Assembly: GCF_001442755.1 (NCBI RefSeq)
Contig: NZ_CP006367.1
Coordinates: 1,612,001 to 1,676,000 of the forward strand
Direction of reading: 5' to 3'
DNA length: 64,000 nt
Source of the DNA: Aureimonas sp. AU20
Lineage (GTDB): Bacteria; Pseudomonadota; Alphaproteobacteria; Rhizobiales; Rhizobiaceae
Shown: piece by piece, positions 53,195-62,524 of the stretch
Layout of the letters: the number at the start of each line of letters is the position of its first letter
Numbering within the stretch: position 1 is the stretch's first letter
Made by a program: the position numbers and the translations under genes
Notes under the pieces: generated by a model
Databases searched by the model: none
Seen by the model: only the letters and a program-made list of their open reading frames with translations
Told to the model about the DNA's origin: nothing

Positions 53195-55513
53195 TCAGCG
53201 GCGCCTGAAGGCTTCCGCCAGCGCCGCGCCGAGCGCGCCGCCTTGCGGGGCTGGGGCGGATTTCGCCTCGCGCCGCTCCGGCCGCTGGCCGGGCTTGGTC
53301 CCCGCTTCGGCCTCGCGGCGCGGGGGCGGCGCGCCGGCCTCGACCTGCGTCTTCATGGACAGCGAAATGCGCTTGCGCTTGGCATCGACCTCCAGCACCC
53401 GCACCCGCACCACCTGACCCGCCTTCACCACGTCGGCCGGGTCCTTCACGAAACGGTCGGCGATCTGCGAGACATGGACGAGACCGTCCTGATGCACGCC
53501 GATATCCACGAAGGCGCCGAACGCCGCGACATTCGTCACCGTGCCCTCCAGCATCATGCCGGGCCGGAGATCGGCGATTTCATTGACGCCGTCCGTGAAG
53601 GTCGCCGTGCGGAAGGCGGGGCGGGGATCGCGGCCGGGCTTTTCCAGCTCGGCCAGGATGTCGCGCACGGTCGGCAGGCCGAACCCGTCTCCTACGAAGC
53701 GCTGGGGATCGAGCCCCTTCAAGGTCGCGCCATCGCCCATCAGCGAGCGCAAGTCCCGCCCGCAGGCTTCCACGATCTTACGCGCCACGGGATAGGCTTC
53801 GGGGTGAACGGCCGAGGCGTCCAGCGGCTCCGTGCCGCCCTGGATGCGCAGAAAGCCGGCGCATTGCTCGAAGGCCTTCGGACCGAGGCGCGGCACCTTG
53901 AGGAGGGCGCGGCGGGTCTTGAAGGGACCCTCCTTGTCGCGATGGGCGACGATGGCCTCGGCCAACGTCGGGCCGATGCCCGAGACATGCGACAGCAGCG
54001 CGGGCGAGGCCGTATTCACGTCCACGCCGACCGCGTTCACCGCATCCTCCACCACTGTTTCCAGCGCGCGGGACAGGGCGGGTTGATCGACATCGTGCTG
54101 ATACTGGCCGACGCCGATGGCCTTGGGGTCCACCTTCACGATCTCGGCCAGCGGGTCCTGCAGCCGGCGCGCGATGGAGGCCGCGCCGCGCAGCGACACG
54201 TCGACGCCCGGCAATTCGCGCGAGGCGATCTCGGAGGCGGAATAGACCGACGCGCCGGCCTCCGACACCACGACCTTGGTCGGCTTGGCGCCGGGCAGGG
54301 CGGCGATCACGTCGGCGGCCAACTTCTCGGTCTCGCGGCTCGCTGTGCCGTTGCCGATGGCGACGAGCTCGACCTTGTGCTTGCCGATCAGGCCGGCCAG
54401 CACCGCCATGGCGCCCTGCACGTCGTTGCGCGGCTGGAAGGGATAGACGGTGGCGGTCTCCACCAGTCGGCCGGTCGGGTCCACCACGGCGACCTTGACG
54501 CCGGTGCGAATGCCGGGGTCGAGGCCCATCGTCGCCTTCGGCCCCGCCGGCGCGGCCAGGAGAATGTCCTTCAGATTGCGTGAGAAGACACGGATTGCCT
54601 CGGCGTCGGCGCCTTCCTTCATGGTCGCCATCATCTCGGTCGAGAGAGAGCCGTGGATCTTCTGCCGCCACGCCCAGCGGGCGACACCCATGAGCCAATC
54701 GTCGCCGGGCGTGCCGCCGGAGGTTTTGACGCGGAACTCGCGCGCGATCATCGCCTCCACCGGCTTCACCGGAGAGGGATCGTCCGCGTCCACCTCGATG
54801 TCGAGCGAGACGACGCCTTCCTTGGCGGCGCGCAGCAGCGCCAGAACGCGGTGGCTCGGCGCGCTCGCCCATTTCTCCTCATGGTCGAAATAGTCGGAGA
54901 ACTTGGCGCCGGCCTCTTCCTTGCCCTTGGCGACGCGGGCGCGGATGCGCGCCTTGTCCACGAGATGGCGGCGGATCGCGCCGACCAGCACGGGCGTTTC
55001 GCTCATCGTCTCCGCCACGATGTCGCGCGCGCCCTCCAGCGCCGCCTTAGCATCCGGCACCTGGTCGGAGAGGAAGGCCGTGGCGAGCTTTGCCGGGTCG
55101 AGCGAACGATCGGCCAGGATGCGCTCGGCCAGCGGCGCCAGACCCTTCTCGCGCGCGGCGTCGGCCCGCGTGCGGCGCTTGGGGCGGAAGGGGAGGTAGA
55201 GATCCTCCAGCGTCGCGCGGGTCGTCGCGGCGGAGATCGCGCCCTCCAGTTCGCGCGTCAGCTTGCCCTGGTCGCGGATCGAGCGCAGCACCGTGTCGCG
55301 CCGCGATTCCAGCTCCCTGAGATAGGCGAGCCGCGTTTCCAGCGTGCGCAGCTGCGTGTCGTCCAGGCCCCCTGTCGCTTCCTTGCGGTAGCGTGCGACG
55401 AAGGGCACCGTGGCGCCGCCGTCCAGCAACGCGACGGCGGCCGCGACCTGCTCGGGCCGCGCGCCGATCTCGCTGGCGATGATGTGGTCGATCGGCGGGC
55501 GCGGACTGGCCAT
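53195..55513 (-). CDS. tex: Tex family S1 RNA-binding protein
   Basis: A 772-residue homologue of transcription accessory protein Tex. The Tex_N domain holds the N-terminal helices (residues 1-200). The YqgF-like RNase H fold starts at MGLDPGIRTGVKVAVVDP, helix-hairpin-helix motifs follow (SHVSGIGPTLAEAIVAHRD and LKVPRLGPKAFEQCAGFLRI), and the S1 domain lies at about 640-715 (GTVTNVAAFGAFVDIGVHQD). The C-terminal tail is proline- and charge-rich and variable. Tex binds nucleic acid in the transcription complex. The gene is alone on the minus strand; a ureidoglycine aminohydrolase gene is divergent. Confidence 0.95.
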   Translation of the reverse strand: MASPRPPIDHIIASEIGARPEQVAAAVALLDGGATVPFVARYRKEATGGLDDTQLRTLETRLAYLRELESRRDTVLRSIRDQGKLTRELEGAISAATTRATLEDLYLPFRPKRRTRADAAREKGLAPLAERILADRSLDPAKLATAFLSDQVPDAKAALEGARDIVAETMSETPVLVGAIRRHLVDKARIRARVAKGKEEAGAKFSDYFDHEEKWASAPSHRVLALLRAAKEGVVSLDIEVDADDPSPVKPVEAMIAREFRVKTSGGTPGDDWLMGVARWAWRQKIHGSLSTEMMATMKEGADAEAIRVFSRNLKDILLAAPAGPKATMGLDPGIRTGVKVAVVDPTGRLVETATVYPFQPRNDVQGAMAVLAGLIGKHKVELVAIGNGTASRETEKLAADVIAALPGAKPTKVVVSEAGASVYSASEIASRELPGVDVSLRGAASIARRLQDPLAEIVKVDPKAIGVGQYQHDVDQPALSRALETVVEDAVNAVGVDVNTASPALLSHVSGIGPTLAEAIVAHRDKEGPFKTRRALLKVPRLGPKAFEQCAGFLRIQGGTEPLDASAVHPEAYPVARKIVEACGRDLRSLMGDGATLKGLDPQRFVGDGFGLPTVRDILAELEKPGRDPRPAFRTATFTDGVNEIADLRPGMMLEGTVTNVAAFGAFVDIGVHQDGLVHVSQIADRFVKDPADVVKAGQVVRVRVLEVDAKRKRISLSMKTQVEAGAPPPRREAEAGTKPGQRPERREAKSAPAPQGGALGAALAEAFRRR

Positions 55514-55708
55514 GGCAATGCGTCTCCTCTAGCGGCGCGAGGCATAGCCTTAAGCAGGTGCAAGCGGCAAGAAAGAGGTCGCCCCCTTCTCGGCCAGCCA
55601 GCGGGCGAATCGAACCCGGCGCGCTATAAGGGTTGCGAAACCCGAACGGGGCGGCTCGGCTCAGACCGCCCCGGCGGGCGTCATCGAAACCAAGGCGGCA
55701 GATCGGCC

Positions 55709-56530
<822 letters not shown>

Positions 56531-56742
56531 GCGCGCGAGCAAGCGGGCGTCCGCCAGGCTCCGCTGTCGTCCTATCGGATGTCTGGCGGGGCTCGAAGCC
56601 TGCACCTTTATACTCTGGAAGGGATACTCTCGTTTTAACCGTAAAGTGCGGGAACGAGGGAGGAGAATGCTAAGGCGGCTAGTGTTTGTATCGAAACAGA
56701 CAGTTTTCGTCTGTCCGATGCAAGCACAAGGGATACTTCGCC

Positions 56743-57699
56743 ATGCGGTTGCTTTCTCTCGCCCGAACGCGGCCCGTGCCACGCCTCTTGGCAGCGTTTC
56801 TGCTTCAGGCGGCCTTCGTTTCGCCGGTCCTGGCGCAGACGATCGGCCTTGCGATGCCGGTCACCACGGACACGTTCCGCATCACCATCGGCAAGGGGAT
56901 CGAGGACGCCGCCAAGGCCGCCGGGCTGCAGATCTCCAAGACCGACGCCCAAAACGACGAGACGCTGCAGATCGCTAATGTGAAACAGCAGATCGCCGAT
57001 GGCGTCTCCGCCTTGATCGTGCTCGGCATCAGCGCCAGGGTGGAAGCCGAAACGACGGCGATGGCCCGCAGCGCCAAGATCCCGATCGTCTTCGTCAACC
57101 ACGAGCCGGACCATGCGCTTCTGGGCGACGGCGTGGCCTATGTCGGTTCCGAGGAGCGCGTGGCGGGAACCTTGCAGGCCGAGGAAACCTGCCGGCTCAT
57201 GAACGGCAAGGGCTCCGTGGTCGTGCTCCTGGGCGAGCTGACCCATCCCGCCGCCAGGGCGCGGACGCGCTACGTTCACGAGGTCCTGGCCAAGCCGGAA
57301 TGCCGCGGCATCGAACTTCTGGAAGAGCAGGGCGCCAACTGGGACCGGGCGGAAGCGCAGGCGTTGGTCAAGTCCTTCCTCGATGGCGGACTGCATCCCG
57401 GCGGCGTGATCGCCAACAATGACGACATGGCGCTCGGCGCCATCGACGCGCTGAAGCCGACCGGCGTCAAGGCCGTGATCACCGGCATCGACGCGACGGA
57501 CAGCGGTCTGGCGGCCATGAAGGACGGCGATCTCTCCGCGACCATCCTTCAGGACGGCCCGGCCCAAGGCGCTCTCAGCGTTCAGATCGCGCGCAAGATG
57601 ATGGCCGGCGAAGCCGTCGAGCCGCTGAATTGGATTCCCTTCGTTCTGGTGCGACCGGACGACGTTCCCGCCCTTCTCGCCTCGCGCGCCGCCCGCTAG
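56743..57699 (+). CDS. Periplasmic sugar-binding protein (ribose/LacI-type)
   Basis: A 318-residue periplasmic binding protein with a Sec signal peptide (about 1-32, ending PVLAQ). The body is a type I (ribose/LacI) binding fold: TIGLAMPVTTDTFRITIGKG, then KTDAQNDETLQIANVKQQ, VGSEERVAGTLQAEE, and ANNDDMALGAIDAL near the hinge. Homologues bind pentoses, AI-2 or other sugars. No ABC permease or ATPase is in the window. Its stop is 24 nt before a chemoreceptor gene, so it may serve as a periplasmic ligand-sensor for that receptor. ATG 56743 is chosen for the signal peptide; an in-frame start at 56686 is not used. Confidence 0.88.
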   Translation: MRLLSLARTRPVPRLLAAFLLQAAFVSPVLAQTIGLAMPVTTDTFRITIGKGIEDAAKAAGLQISKTDAQNDETLQIANVKQQIADGVSALIVLGISARVEAETTAMARSAKIPIVFVNHEPDHALLGDGVAYVGSEERVAGTLQAEETCRLMNGKGSVVVLLGELTHPAARARTRYVHEVLAKPECRGIELLEEQGANWDRAEAQALVKSFLDGGLHPGGVIANNDDMALGAIDALKPTGVKAVITGIDATDSGLAAMKDGDLSATILQDGPAQGALSVQIARKMMAGEAVEPLNWIPFVLVRPDDVPALLASRAAR

Positions 57700-57723
57700 C
57701 CGCCTTTTTCAGGAACGATCCCC

Positions 57724-59772
57724 ATGCGTATCCGCACCCGTCTTTTCATATCCTTCGGCGCCGTGCTCGTTCTGGCGGCCGTCTCCGGCACGCTTGGTAT
57801 CCAAAAGCTGTCGGAGGGCAACGAGCGCATGAACGCCTTCGTGGCCGGCCCTTTCGACCGGAGCGCCAAGCTCTCCGAACTGCGCGAAACCGTCGCCCAG
57901 GCCCAGCAGGTGGCGGGCGACACGATCCTCTCCCATGTCGACGCCGACATCGCCAACGGCCGGGCGCGATACGACGCGCTTTACAAGTCGGCGCTCGGTC
58001 AGATCGAAGCCTTCCGCGCCAGCGGGTCGCCGGTTCAGGCCGCGCAGATCGACGCGTTCAAGGTTAATCTGGAACGCTTCGATGCGCTGGCCCGCAAGGC
58101 CTCCGACCTCGCCATGCAGAACGACGCGACGCGCGCATCGGAGCTCGACCGGTCCGCGATCCAGCCGATCGGCGGCCGGCTCGATCTGTCCATGGGAAGC
58201 CTGCGCGACGAGATCGTTCTCCTGAACGGACCGGAAGCGGCGATCACCACCGCCGGCCAGCTGCGCGCCGACGTGCCGACCTTCCGCCGCATCCTGATCC
58301 GCAGCCTGTCGGAAACCGACGACGCGGAGCTGGCCAAGCTCGCGGACAACGCCCGCGCCTTCACGCAGATGATCGACCAGAAGCTGGCGCGCCTCGCCAA
58401 GGCGCTCGACGTCGCCAAGATCGATCCGCCCGCGTTCGTTCGCGTCAAGACGCTCTGGGCCGAGTTCAAGCCCCAGACCGAAGCCCTGCTGGCGCACGGC
58501 GTCGCGAACTCGACCTTCCATGCCGGCCAGATCCTGCGCAACGACATCGCCCCGGTTCTGACTCAGCTTCAGGACGAGCTGACCCGCTTCACCGCGGCCG
58601 AGAAGGCGGGCGCCGAGGCGGTGTCGGCTCGCGACGCCGAGGCCTTCGCCTCTACCCGTCTTCTCCTGATCGGCTTCGGCGTTCTGGCCGTCCTGGTCGG
58701 CGTGATGGCGGCGCTCTGGATGGCCTGGTCCCTGTCGCGCGGCCTGAAGCGTTCCCTCGCCATGGCGGAGACGATCGGCTCGGGCGACTTGACCGAGGTC
58801 GAGAACGTGCGGGACCGCGACGAGTTCGGGGACCTCTACCGCGCCACCACGGCGATGACGCTGCGGCTCCGCGAGATCGTGGGCGACGTGGTGAACTCGG
58901 CTGCGCAGGTTTCTTCCGGCTCGGCCCAGTCGGCGCAGGCCGCCGAGCAGCTCTCGTCGGGCGCCACCGAACAGGCGGCGGCTTCCGAGCAGGCCTCGGC
59001 CGCGATCGAGCAGATGGCCGCCAATGTCCGCCACACCGCCGAGAACGCGACAACCACCGAAAAGATCGCGGTGCAGGCGGCGGAGCGGGCCGGACGCAGC
59101 GGCATGGCCGTCACCCGTTCGGTCGACGCCATGCGCACGATCGCCGAGAAGATCGCGATGGTGCAGGAAATCGCCCGGCAGACCGATCTCCTGGCCTTGA
59201 ACGCGGCGATCGAGGCGGCGCGCGCCGGCCAGCACGGCAAGGGCTTCGCGGTGGTCGCCTCCGAAGTGAGAAAGCTTGCCGAGCGCTCGCAGAAGGCGGC
59301 GGCCGAGATCGGCACGCTGTCCACCGAAACGCTGCAAGTGTCGGAGGAGGCCGGGCAGATGCTGGGAACCCTCGTGCCGGACATTCGCAAGACGGCCGAG
59401 CTCGTCTCGGAAATCTCGGCGGCCTGCCGCGAGCAGTCGATCGGCGTCGAGCAGATCAACCAGGCGATCACGCAGCTCGATCAGGTCACGCAGGGCAATG
59501 CCGGCGCGTCCAACGAGATGGCCGCGACGGCCGAACAGCTCTCGGCGGAAGCGCAGCGGCTGCAGGAGCGCGCGAGCTTCTTCAAGCTCGACGGCCATGA
59601 CCATGGCCATCGGAGCGCGGCCAACGCGCCTGCCGCCGCAGCCACCGGGGTAGAGAACGTCACCGCCCTCAAGCCGGCGCCCGCTAAGTCTGCGGCCAAG
59701 GCTGCCCCGGTTCGGCCGGCCAAGGGCATCGAACTCGACCTCGAAAGCGACTTCGAGCGCCTGAGCGCCTGA
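57724..59772 (+). CDS. Methyl-accepting chemotaxis protein
   Basis: A 682-residue chemoreceptor. The first membrane helix is at residues 7-29. A long helical periplasmic sensor follows (about 30-310, helical-bundle type). The second membrane helix is at about 315-340, then a HAMP domain ([23 protein letters not shown]) and the MA signalling domain whose tip reads [22 protein letters not shown]; the usual QTN is QTD here. The C-terminal tail is Ala/Lys/Pro rich with a GHDHGH patch and ends [13 protein letters not shown], not the NWETF tether. It is co-transcribed with the sugar-binding protein upstream, 24 nt away. Confidence 0.93.
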   Translation: MRIRTRLFISFGAVLVLAAVSGTLGIQKLSEGNERMNAFVAGPFDRSAKLSELRETVAQAQQVAGDTILSHVDADIANGRARYDALYKSALGQIEAFRASGSPVQAAQIDAFKVNLERFDALARKASDLAMQNDATRASELDRSAIQPIGGRLDLSMGSLRDEIVLLNGPEAAITTAGQLRADVPTFRRILIRSLSETDDAELAKLADNARAFTQMIDQKLARLAKALDVAKIDPPAFVRVKTLWAEFKPQTEALLAHGVANSTFHAGQILRNDIAPVLTQLQDELTRFTAAEKAGAEAVSARDAEAFASTRLLLIGFGVLAVLVGVMAALWMAWSLSRGLKRSLAMAETIGSGDLTEVENVRDRDEFGDLYRATTAMTLRLREIVGDVVNSAAQVSSGSAQSAQAAEQLSSGATEQAAASEQASAAIEQMAANVRHTAENATTTEKIAVQAAERAGRSGMAVTRSVDAMRTIAEKIAMVQEIARQTDLLALNAAIEAARAGQHGKGFAVVASEVRKLAERSQKAAAEIGTLSTETLQVSEEAGQMLGTLVPDIRKTAELVSEISAACREQSIGVEQINQAITQLDQVTQGNAGASNEMAATAEQLSAEAQRLQERASFFKLDGHDHGHRSAANAPAAAATGVENVTALKPAPAKSAAKAAPVRPAKGIELDLESDFERLSA

Positions 59773-59793
59773 CAGTGGGTAGACCGCAAACAG

Positions 59794-59824
59794 AAAGGCG
59801 CGCTCGAACGAGCGCGCCTTTTGG
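59794..59824 (+). terminator. Terminator after the chemoreceptor gene
   Basis: AAGGCGCGCTCG, loop AA, CGAGCGCGCCTT then TT. A perfect 12-bp stem. Confidence 0.85.
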
Positions 59825-59842
59825 CATCGGATCGGAAATTCG

Positions 59843-60184
59843 TTAGTGGCGGTCGCGCAGCGTCAGCCCGAGAAACAGGCCAACAAGGCCGGCGACGAGC
59901 AGGGCCGACAGCGGATTGTCATGGACCTTGCGGCGCATGACCTTCTGGCCCTCCTGAGCGTAGGAGCCGGCGTTCTCGTAAAGGCTCGCGGCGTATTTGG
60001 ACGCTTCGTGCGTGGCCTCGCGCAGGGCGTCGCGGCCTTCGCCATAAAGGTTCTGCGCGGTGCCCTCGGCCTGGCGCAACCGGCCCTCGGCCGCGTTTCG
60101 GTCGGAGCCCACGGCGTCCCCGAACGAACCCTGCAGCTTTCCGCCCCAGTTCTTCGCGGCGCCTTCGATACGGTTCTTGTCCAA
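59843..60184 (-). CDS. CsbD family stress protein with C-terminal membrane helix
   Basis: A 113-residue protein. The CsbD domain is at the N-terminus (DKNRIEGAAKNWGGKLQGS, with the repeat-like DRNAAEGRLRQAEGTAQNLYG), and a hydrophobic helix near the end (LSALLVAGLVGLFLGLTL) anchors it. CsbD proteins are general-stress proteins; Rhizobiales often have this membrane-tailed form. Start choice matters: TTG 60184 has a strong AAGGAGG 9 nt upstream and gives the family N-terminus, whereas no ATG lies nearby. An open frame continues to 60346 but is unlike the family. Confidence 0.83.
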   Translation of the reverse strand: MDKNRIEGAAKNWGGKLQGSFGDAVGSDRNAAEGRLRQAEGTAQNLYGEGRDALREATHEASKYAASLYENAGSYAQEGQKVMRRKVHDNPLSALLVAGLVGLFLGLTLRDRH

Positions 60185-60298
60185 GACTTGAGGCCTCCTT
60201 GCTGACGGGCGCTCGCTGGCCCTGTCCGGTAAAGCGATTGGGTGGCCATTGGTTCGATCCCGGCCGGATTTTTCGCGCAAAGGAGGCTGCGTGGGAAA

Positions 60299-60336
60299 AG
60301 AAAAAGCCCAGCCCCGGCTCGCGGCAGGGCTGGGCT
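60299..60336 (-). terminator. Terminator after the 59-residue gene
   Basis: On the minus strand, AGCCCAGCCC and GGGCTGGGCT arms flank a GC-rich loop, followed by TTTTTCTTTT. It lies 6 nt beyond the stop at 60343. Confidence 0.8.
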
Positions 60337-60342
60337 GAAGCC

Positions 60343-60522
60343 TCATGCTTGGCGTGCGGCCATGTAGGAGTCGAGCTTCTTGCGCGAGGGCCCGTATCGC
60401 TTGATGATCGTCTTCGCTTCGCCCGGCGGAATGCCGTATTTGCGCGCGAAGGACTCTGGATCGTAGGGCTCTTCGGTCGCCTTCTTCGGCGCGCTCGGGC
60501 TCTGTGTCTTGGAATCGACCAT
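60343..60522 (-). CDS. Small DUF3606-like protein
   Basis: A 59-residue protein. The product begins MVDSKTQSPSAPKK and continues with EEPYDPESFARKYGIPPGEAKT, IIKRYGPSRKKLDSYMAAR. The pattern of a short acidic-to-basic linker followed by a small two-helix unit (ARKYGI..EAK.II...GPSRKKL) resembles DUF3606-type proteins of Rhizobiales. AAGGGGG lies 6 nt upstream of ATG 60522. It is followed by a good terminator, which supports a real transcript. Function is unknown; such proteins are often near stress genes. Confidence 0.7.
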   Translation of the reverse strand: MVDSKTQSPSAPKKATEEPYDPESFARKYGIPPGEAKTIIKRYGPSRKKLDSYMAARQA

Positions 60523-60545
60523 GGGGTTCCCCCTTCTGGGGCTAG

Positions 60546-60710
60546 CTAGTCCGCCGCATCGGATTGAGGTTCGGGCCGCTCATCGGCCTCTTCCTTCGTG
60601 CGGGTCTCGGTCTGGCGCTTGGAGGCCTTCAACTCGGCCTTTTCGGCCTTCTTGGCGGCCTTGGCCTTACTGCGCTCCTGACGCTCGAAATTGTAGTTCG
60701 GTGCCCGCAT
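60546..60710 (-). CDS. Small basic/charged conserved protein
   Basis: A 54-residue protein: MRAPNYNFERQERSKAKAAKKAEKAELK, then a charged tail ending SDAAD. The N-terminal APNYNFERxER pattern with Lys/Ala/Glu-rich helix is found in short hypothetical proteins of many Rhizobiales. ATG 60710 has AGAGAGG about 8 nt upstream; a longer frame to 60866 is not family-like. It probably forms a single amphipathic helix. It lies 23 nt upstream of the DUF3606-like gene and is probably in the same transcript. Confidence 0.65.
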   Translation of the reverse strand: MRAPNYNFERQERSKAKAAKKAEKAELKASKRQTETRTKEEADERPEPQSDAAD

Positions 60711-60946
60711 CCGTGTGCCTCTCTCAAAAGTAAGGTCGTGTACATATAGGGGAACATCGCGAGAACGTAAGTGTTTCGCGCGCGCTTGCGGGGTTTTCCC
60801 GGGGGAGCCGTGACGGAACATACTCGGGATCGCGCTCTCGCCTCGTTCGCCCGTCGTGTTTTGCATCGCGGATGGTGAAAAGGCATCTCGCCATCGGGCG
60901 AATCGGCGGGTGCTCCGACGGTCTCGAAATGCTGACCCCCGGCCGA

Positions 60947-61757
60947 TCAGGCCGAGGGCGCGCCGGTCCGCTGCTTAGCGGGTTCCGCAGGCGCCTCGAC
61001 AGAATCTCCCGCAAAAGGCAGGGGCTCCTTCATCTCCCGCGAGGACGGGCTGCTCCAGACCTGCTCGCAACGGAACGTCTCCGCGAAGCCGCGCTCGCCG
61101 GCCGGGCTGATCCGCAGCGTTCGGCTCTTCAGTGTGCGCACGAGCCAGCCCAGTTCCACCGAGCGGTCGAGAAGGGCGGTGCCGAGCTTGCCCGCCAGAT
61201 GCGGACGGCGCTCGCTCCAGTCGAGGCACGAACGGCAGAGCGGGCGCTTGCCCCCTGACAGCGACGCGACGTCGACACCACACGCCGCAAGGAAGCACGC
61301 CCCTTCGTCGGTGACCAGTCCGACGCCATCCTCCACCCGGACGAAATCCCGCAGCTGGAGCGCATCGGCGATCGCGACGCCGAGACGGCCCGCGATATGG
61401 TCGTAGCAGGACCGAGCCAGCCGCATCGCCGCATCGCGAGGCCCCCGCACCCGCTGCGGCTTGACGGCGATGTGCCCCGAGAGCGCCATCAGCCCTTCCA
61501 GCGCTTGCGCGACGGCGGGGGAGGCGAGGCTGACATAGCGGTGCCGGCCTTGCCGCAGGGTGGCGACGAGGCCGCCCTCCGTCAGCTTGGCGAGATGGCC
61601 GCTCGCGGTCTGCGCGGTGACGCCGGCATGGGCGGCCAGTTCGCCCGCCGTCAGCGCTTCGCCGGACATCAGCGCCGCCAGCCATGTTGGCGCGGGCGGG
61701 GTCGCCCATCAGAAAGGCCGCTTTCGCGATCGTGTTGCCGGTCGGAGGATCGATCAT
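60947..61757 (-). pseudogene. ArsR-family transcriptional regulator with apparent one-base frameshift
   Basis: Two reading frames together give one ArsR-type regulator. The first frame, from ATG 61757, encodes MIDPPTGNTIAKAAFLMGDPARANM, the start of a winged-helix regulator. The second frame continues as LAALMSGEALTAGELAAHAG, then VTAQTASGHLAKLTEGGLV, the HTH, and runs to the stop at 60947. They are joined at about 61680-61683, where one extra base (a G on the coding strand, AACATGGCTGGCGG instead of AACATGCTGGCGG) breaks the frame. The total span is 811 nt, one more than a multiple of three. The C-terminal half has a Cys pair (PLCRSCLDW). Either the gene is disabled, starts at ATG 61669 without its first 25 residues, or this is a sequencing error. 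Confidence 0.75.
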
Positions 61758-62051
61758 GGGCGGGGATGATAGGCGGCACGGGCCGGCTTGTCAGGCCGCA
61801 ACGCTTCGGCCAAGACCGAAGCATCCGGCACGGGCGCCGGGCTAAGAGCCTAGGCAAGACCATTGGGCCGGAGGACGGTCGAGGGAGTTTCGTCCGAGGA
61901 TGGGGACCGAAGCTAAAGCGACGCGAGGGCGCAGGCTTTAGAATTCGCGACGAAATCAGCGGAGGAATAACCTGACCAGCCGACGCCAAGTGGTTTTACC
62001 AGGCGCTCCAAGGCTTCTCGGCATCGTTATCTCCTTTTCGAAAGTCCCTAC

Positions 62052-62201
62052 ATGGCGGATCACCAGCCACGCCTTCTGGTCAGCCTCCTGATGCTGCTCG
62101 CCCTCGCCACGCTCTGGGGCGCGTCCTACAGTTTCATCAAGGTGGGCGTCGCCACCATTCCGCCCGTCACGCTCATCGCCGCACGAGCGCTGATCGCGGG
62201 A
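62052..62201 (+). pseudogene. Truncated DMT/EamA-family transporter (N-terminal remnant)
   Basis: The first roughly 50 codons (MADHQPRLLVSLLMLLALAT, then LWGASYSFIKVGVATIPPVT and LIAARALIAG) match the first two membrane helices of an EamA/RhaT-type drug-metabolite transporter, which should be about 300 residues. After about 62200 the frame continues only as unrelated, non-hydrophobic sequence to 62444. The remaining eight helices are absent from the window. It is divergent from the frameshifted ArsR-like gene, a usual arrangement for a transporter and its regulator. A deletion or insertion probably removed the rest. No good ribosome site precedes the ATG. Confidence 0.75.
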
Positions 62202-62422
62202 AGGGCCTGCGACCGTCTGTCGGCCGTGAGGTCGATCTCCTTTTCCCCTTCCGCCTCGATGACGTCATCCATCGCGCGGCAAACCGCGAGGTTCTCGGCC
62301 CGGCCGATCGTGTTCCCGTCCTCGAAGTCGGAGCCGTCGTCGAAGCGCAGGGAGGGCGGCTTATCCTCCCTCCCGGTGCGGCCACCAAGGATTGAAAGAA
62401 CCTTCCTGACGATGCTCAACAA
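62126..62422 (-). CDS. Short chimeric ORF at the rearrangement junction
   Basis: A 98-codon frame on the minus strand starting at TTG 62422 or 62419, with AGAGAGG just upstream. Its first roughly 73 residues (MLSIVRKVLSILGGRTGRED..., with FDDGSDFEDGNTIGRAENLA) lie in the accessory side; the last roughly 25 run antisense through the EamA remnant beyond 62200. The N-terminal part is acidic and matches nothing I recognise. It is probably the truncated end of a gene that followed the DUF3829 gene, and it may be non-functional. Confidence 0.35.
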   Translation of the reverse strand: MLSIVRKVLSILGGRTGREDKPPSLRFDDGSDFEDGNTIGRAENLAVCRAMDDVIEAEGEKEIDLTADRRSQALPAISARAAMSVTGGMVATPTLMKL

Positions 62423-62524
62423 TGCCTCTCTGGTGTGGCGATAGACAAGACCCGTCTCGAATGGTCGAAGCTCGCCGGCGGGAATGGAGCTGTGAACGCA
62501 ACGCTTCGGGCAGGATGCAGCGGC

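Noticed and set aside
52025..54583. 852-codon plus-strand frame covering the glycosyltransferase and tex genes
   Set aside because: It runs antisense through two unrelated genes on the other strand and has no recognisable domain.
55590..55640. T-arm-like GGGTTCGATTC on the minus strand upstream of tex
   Set aside because: No D-arm, anticodon arm or acceptor stem could be folded around it, so it is not a tRNA.
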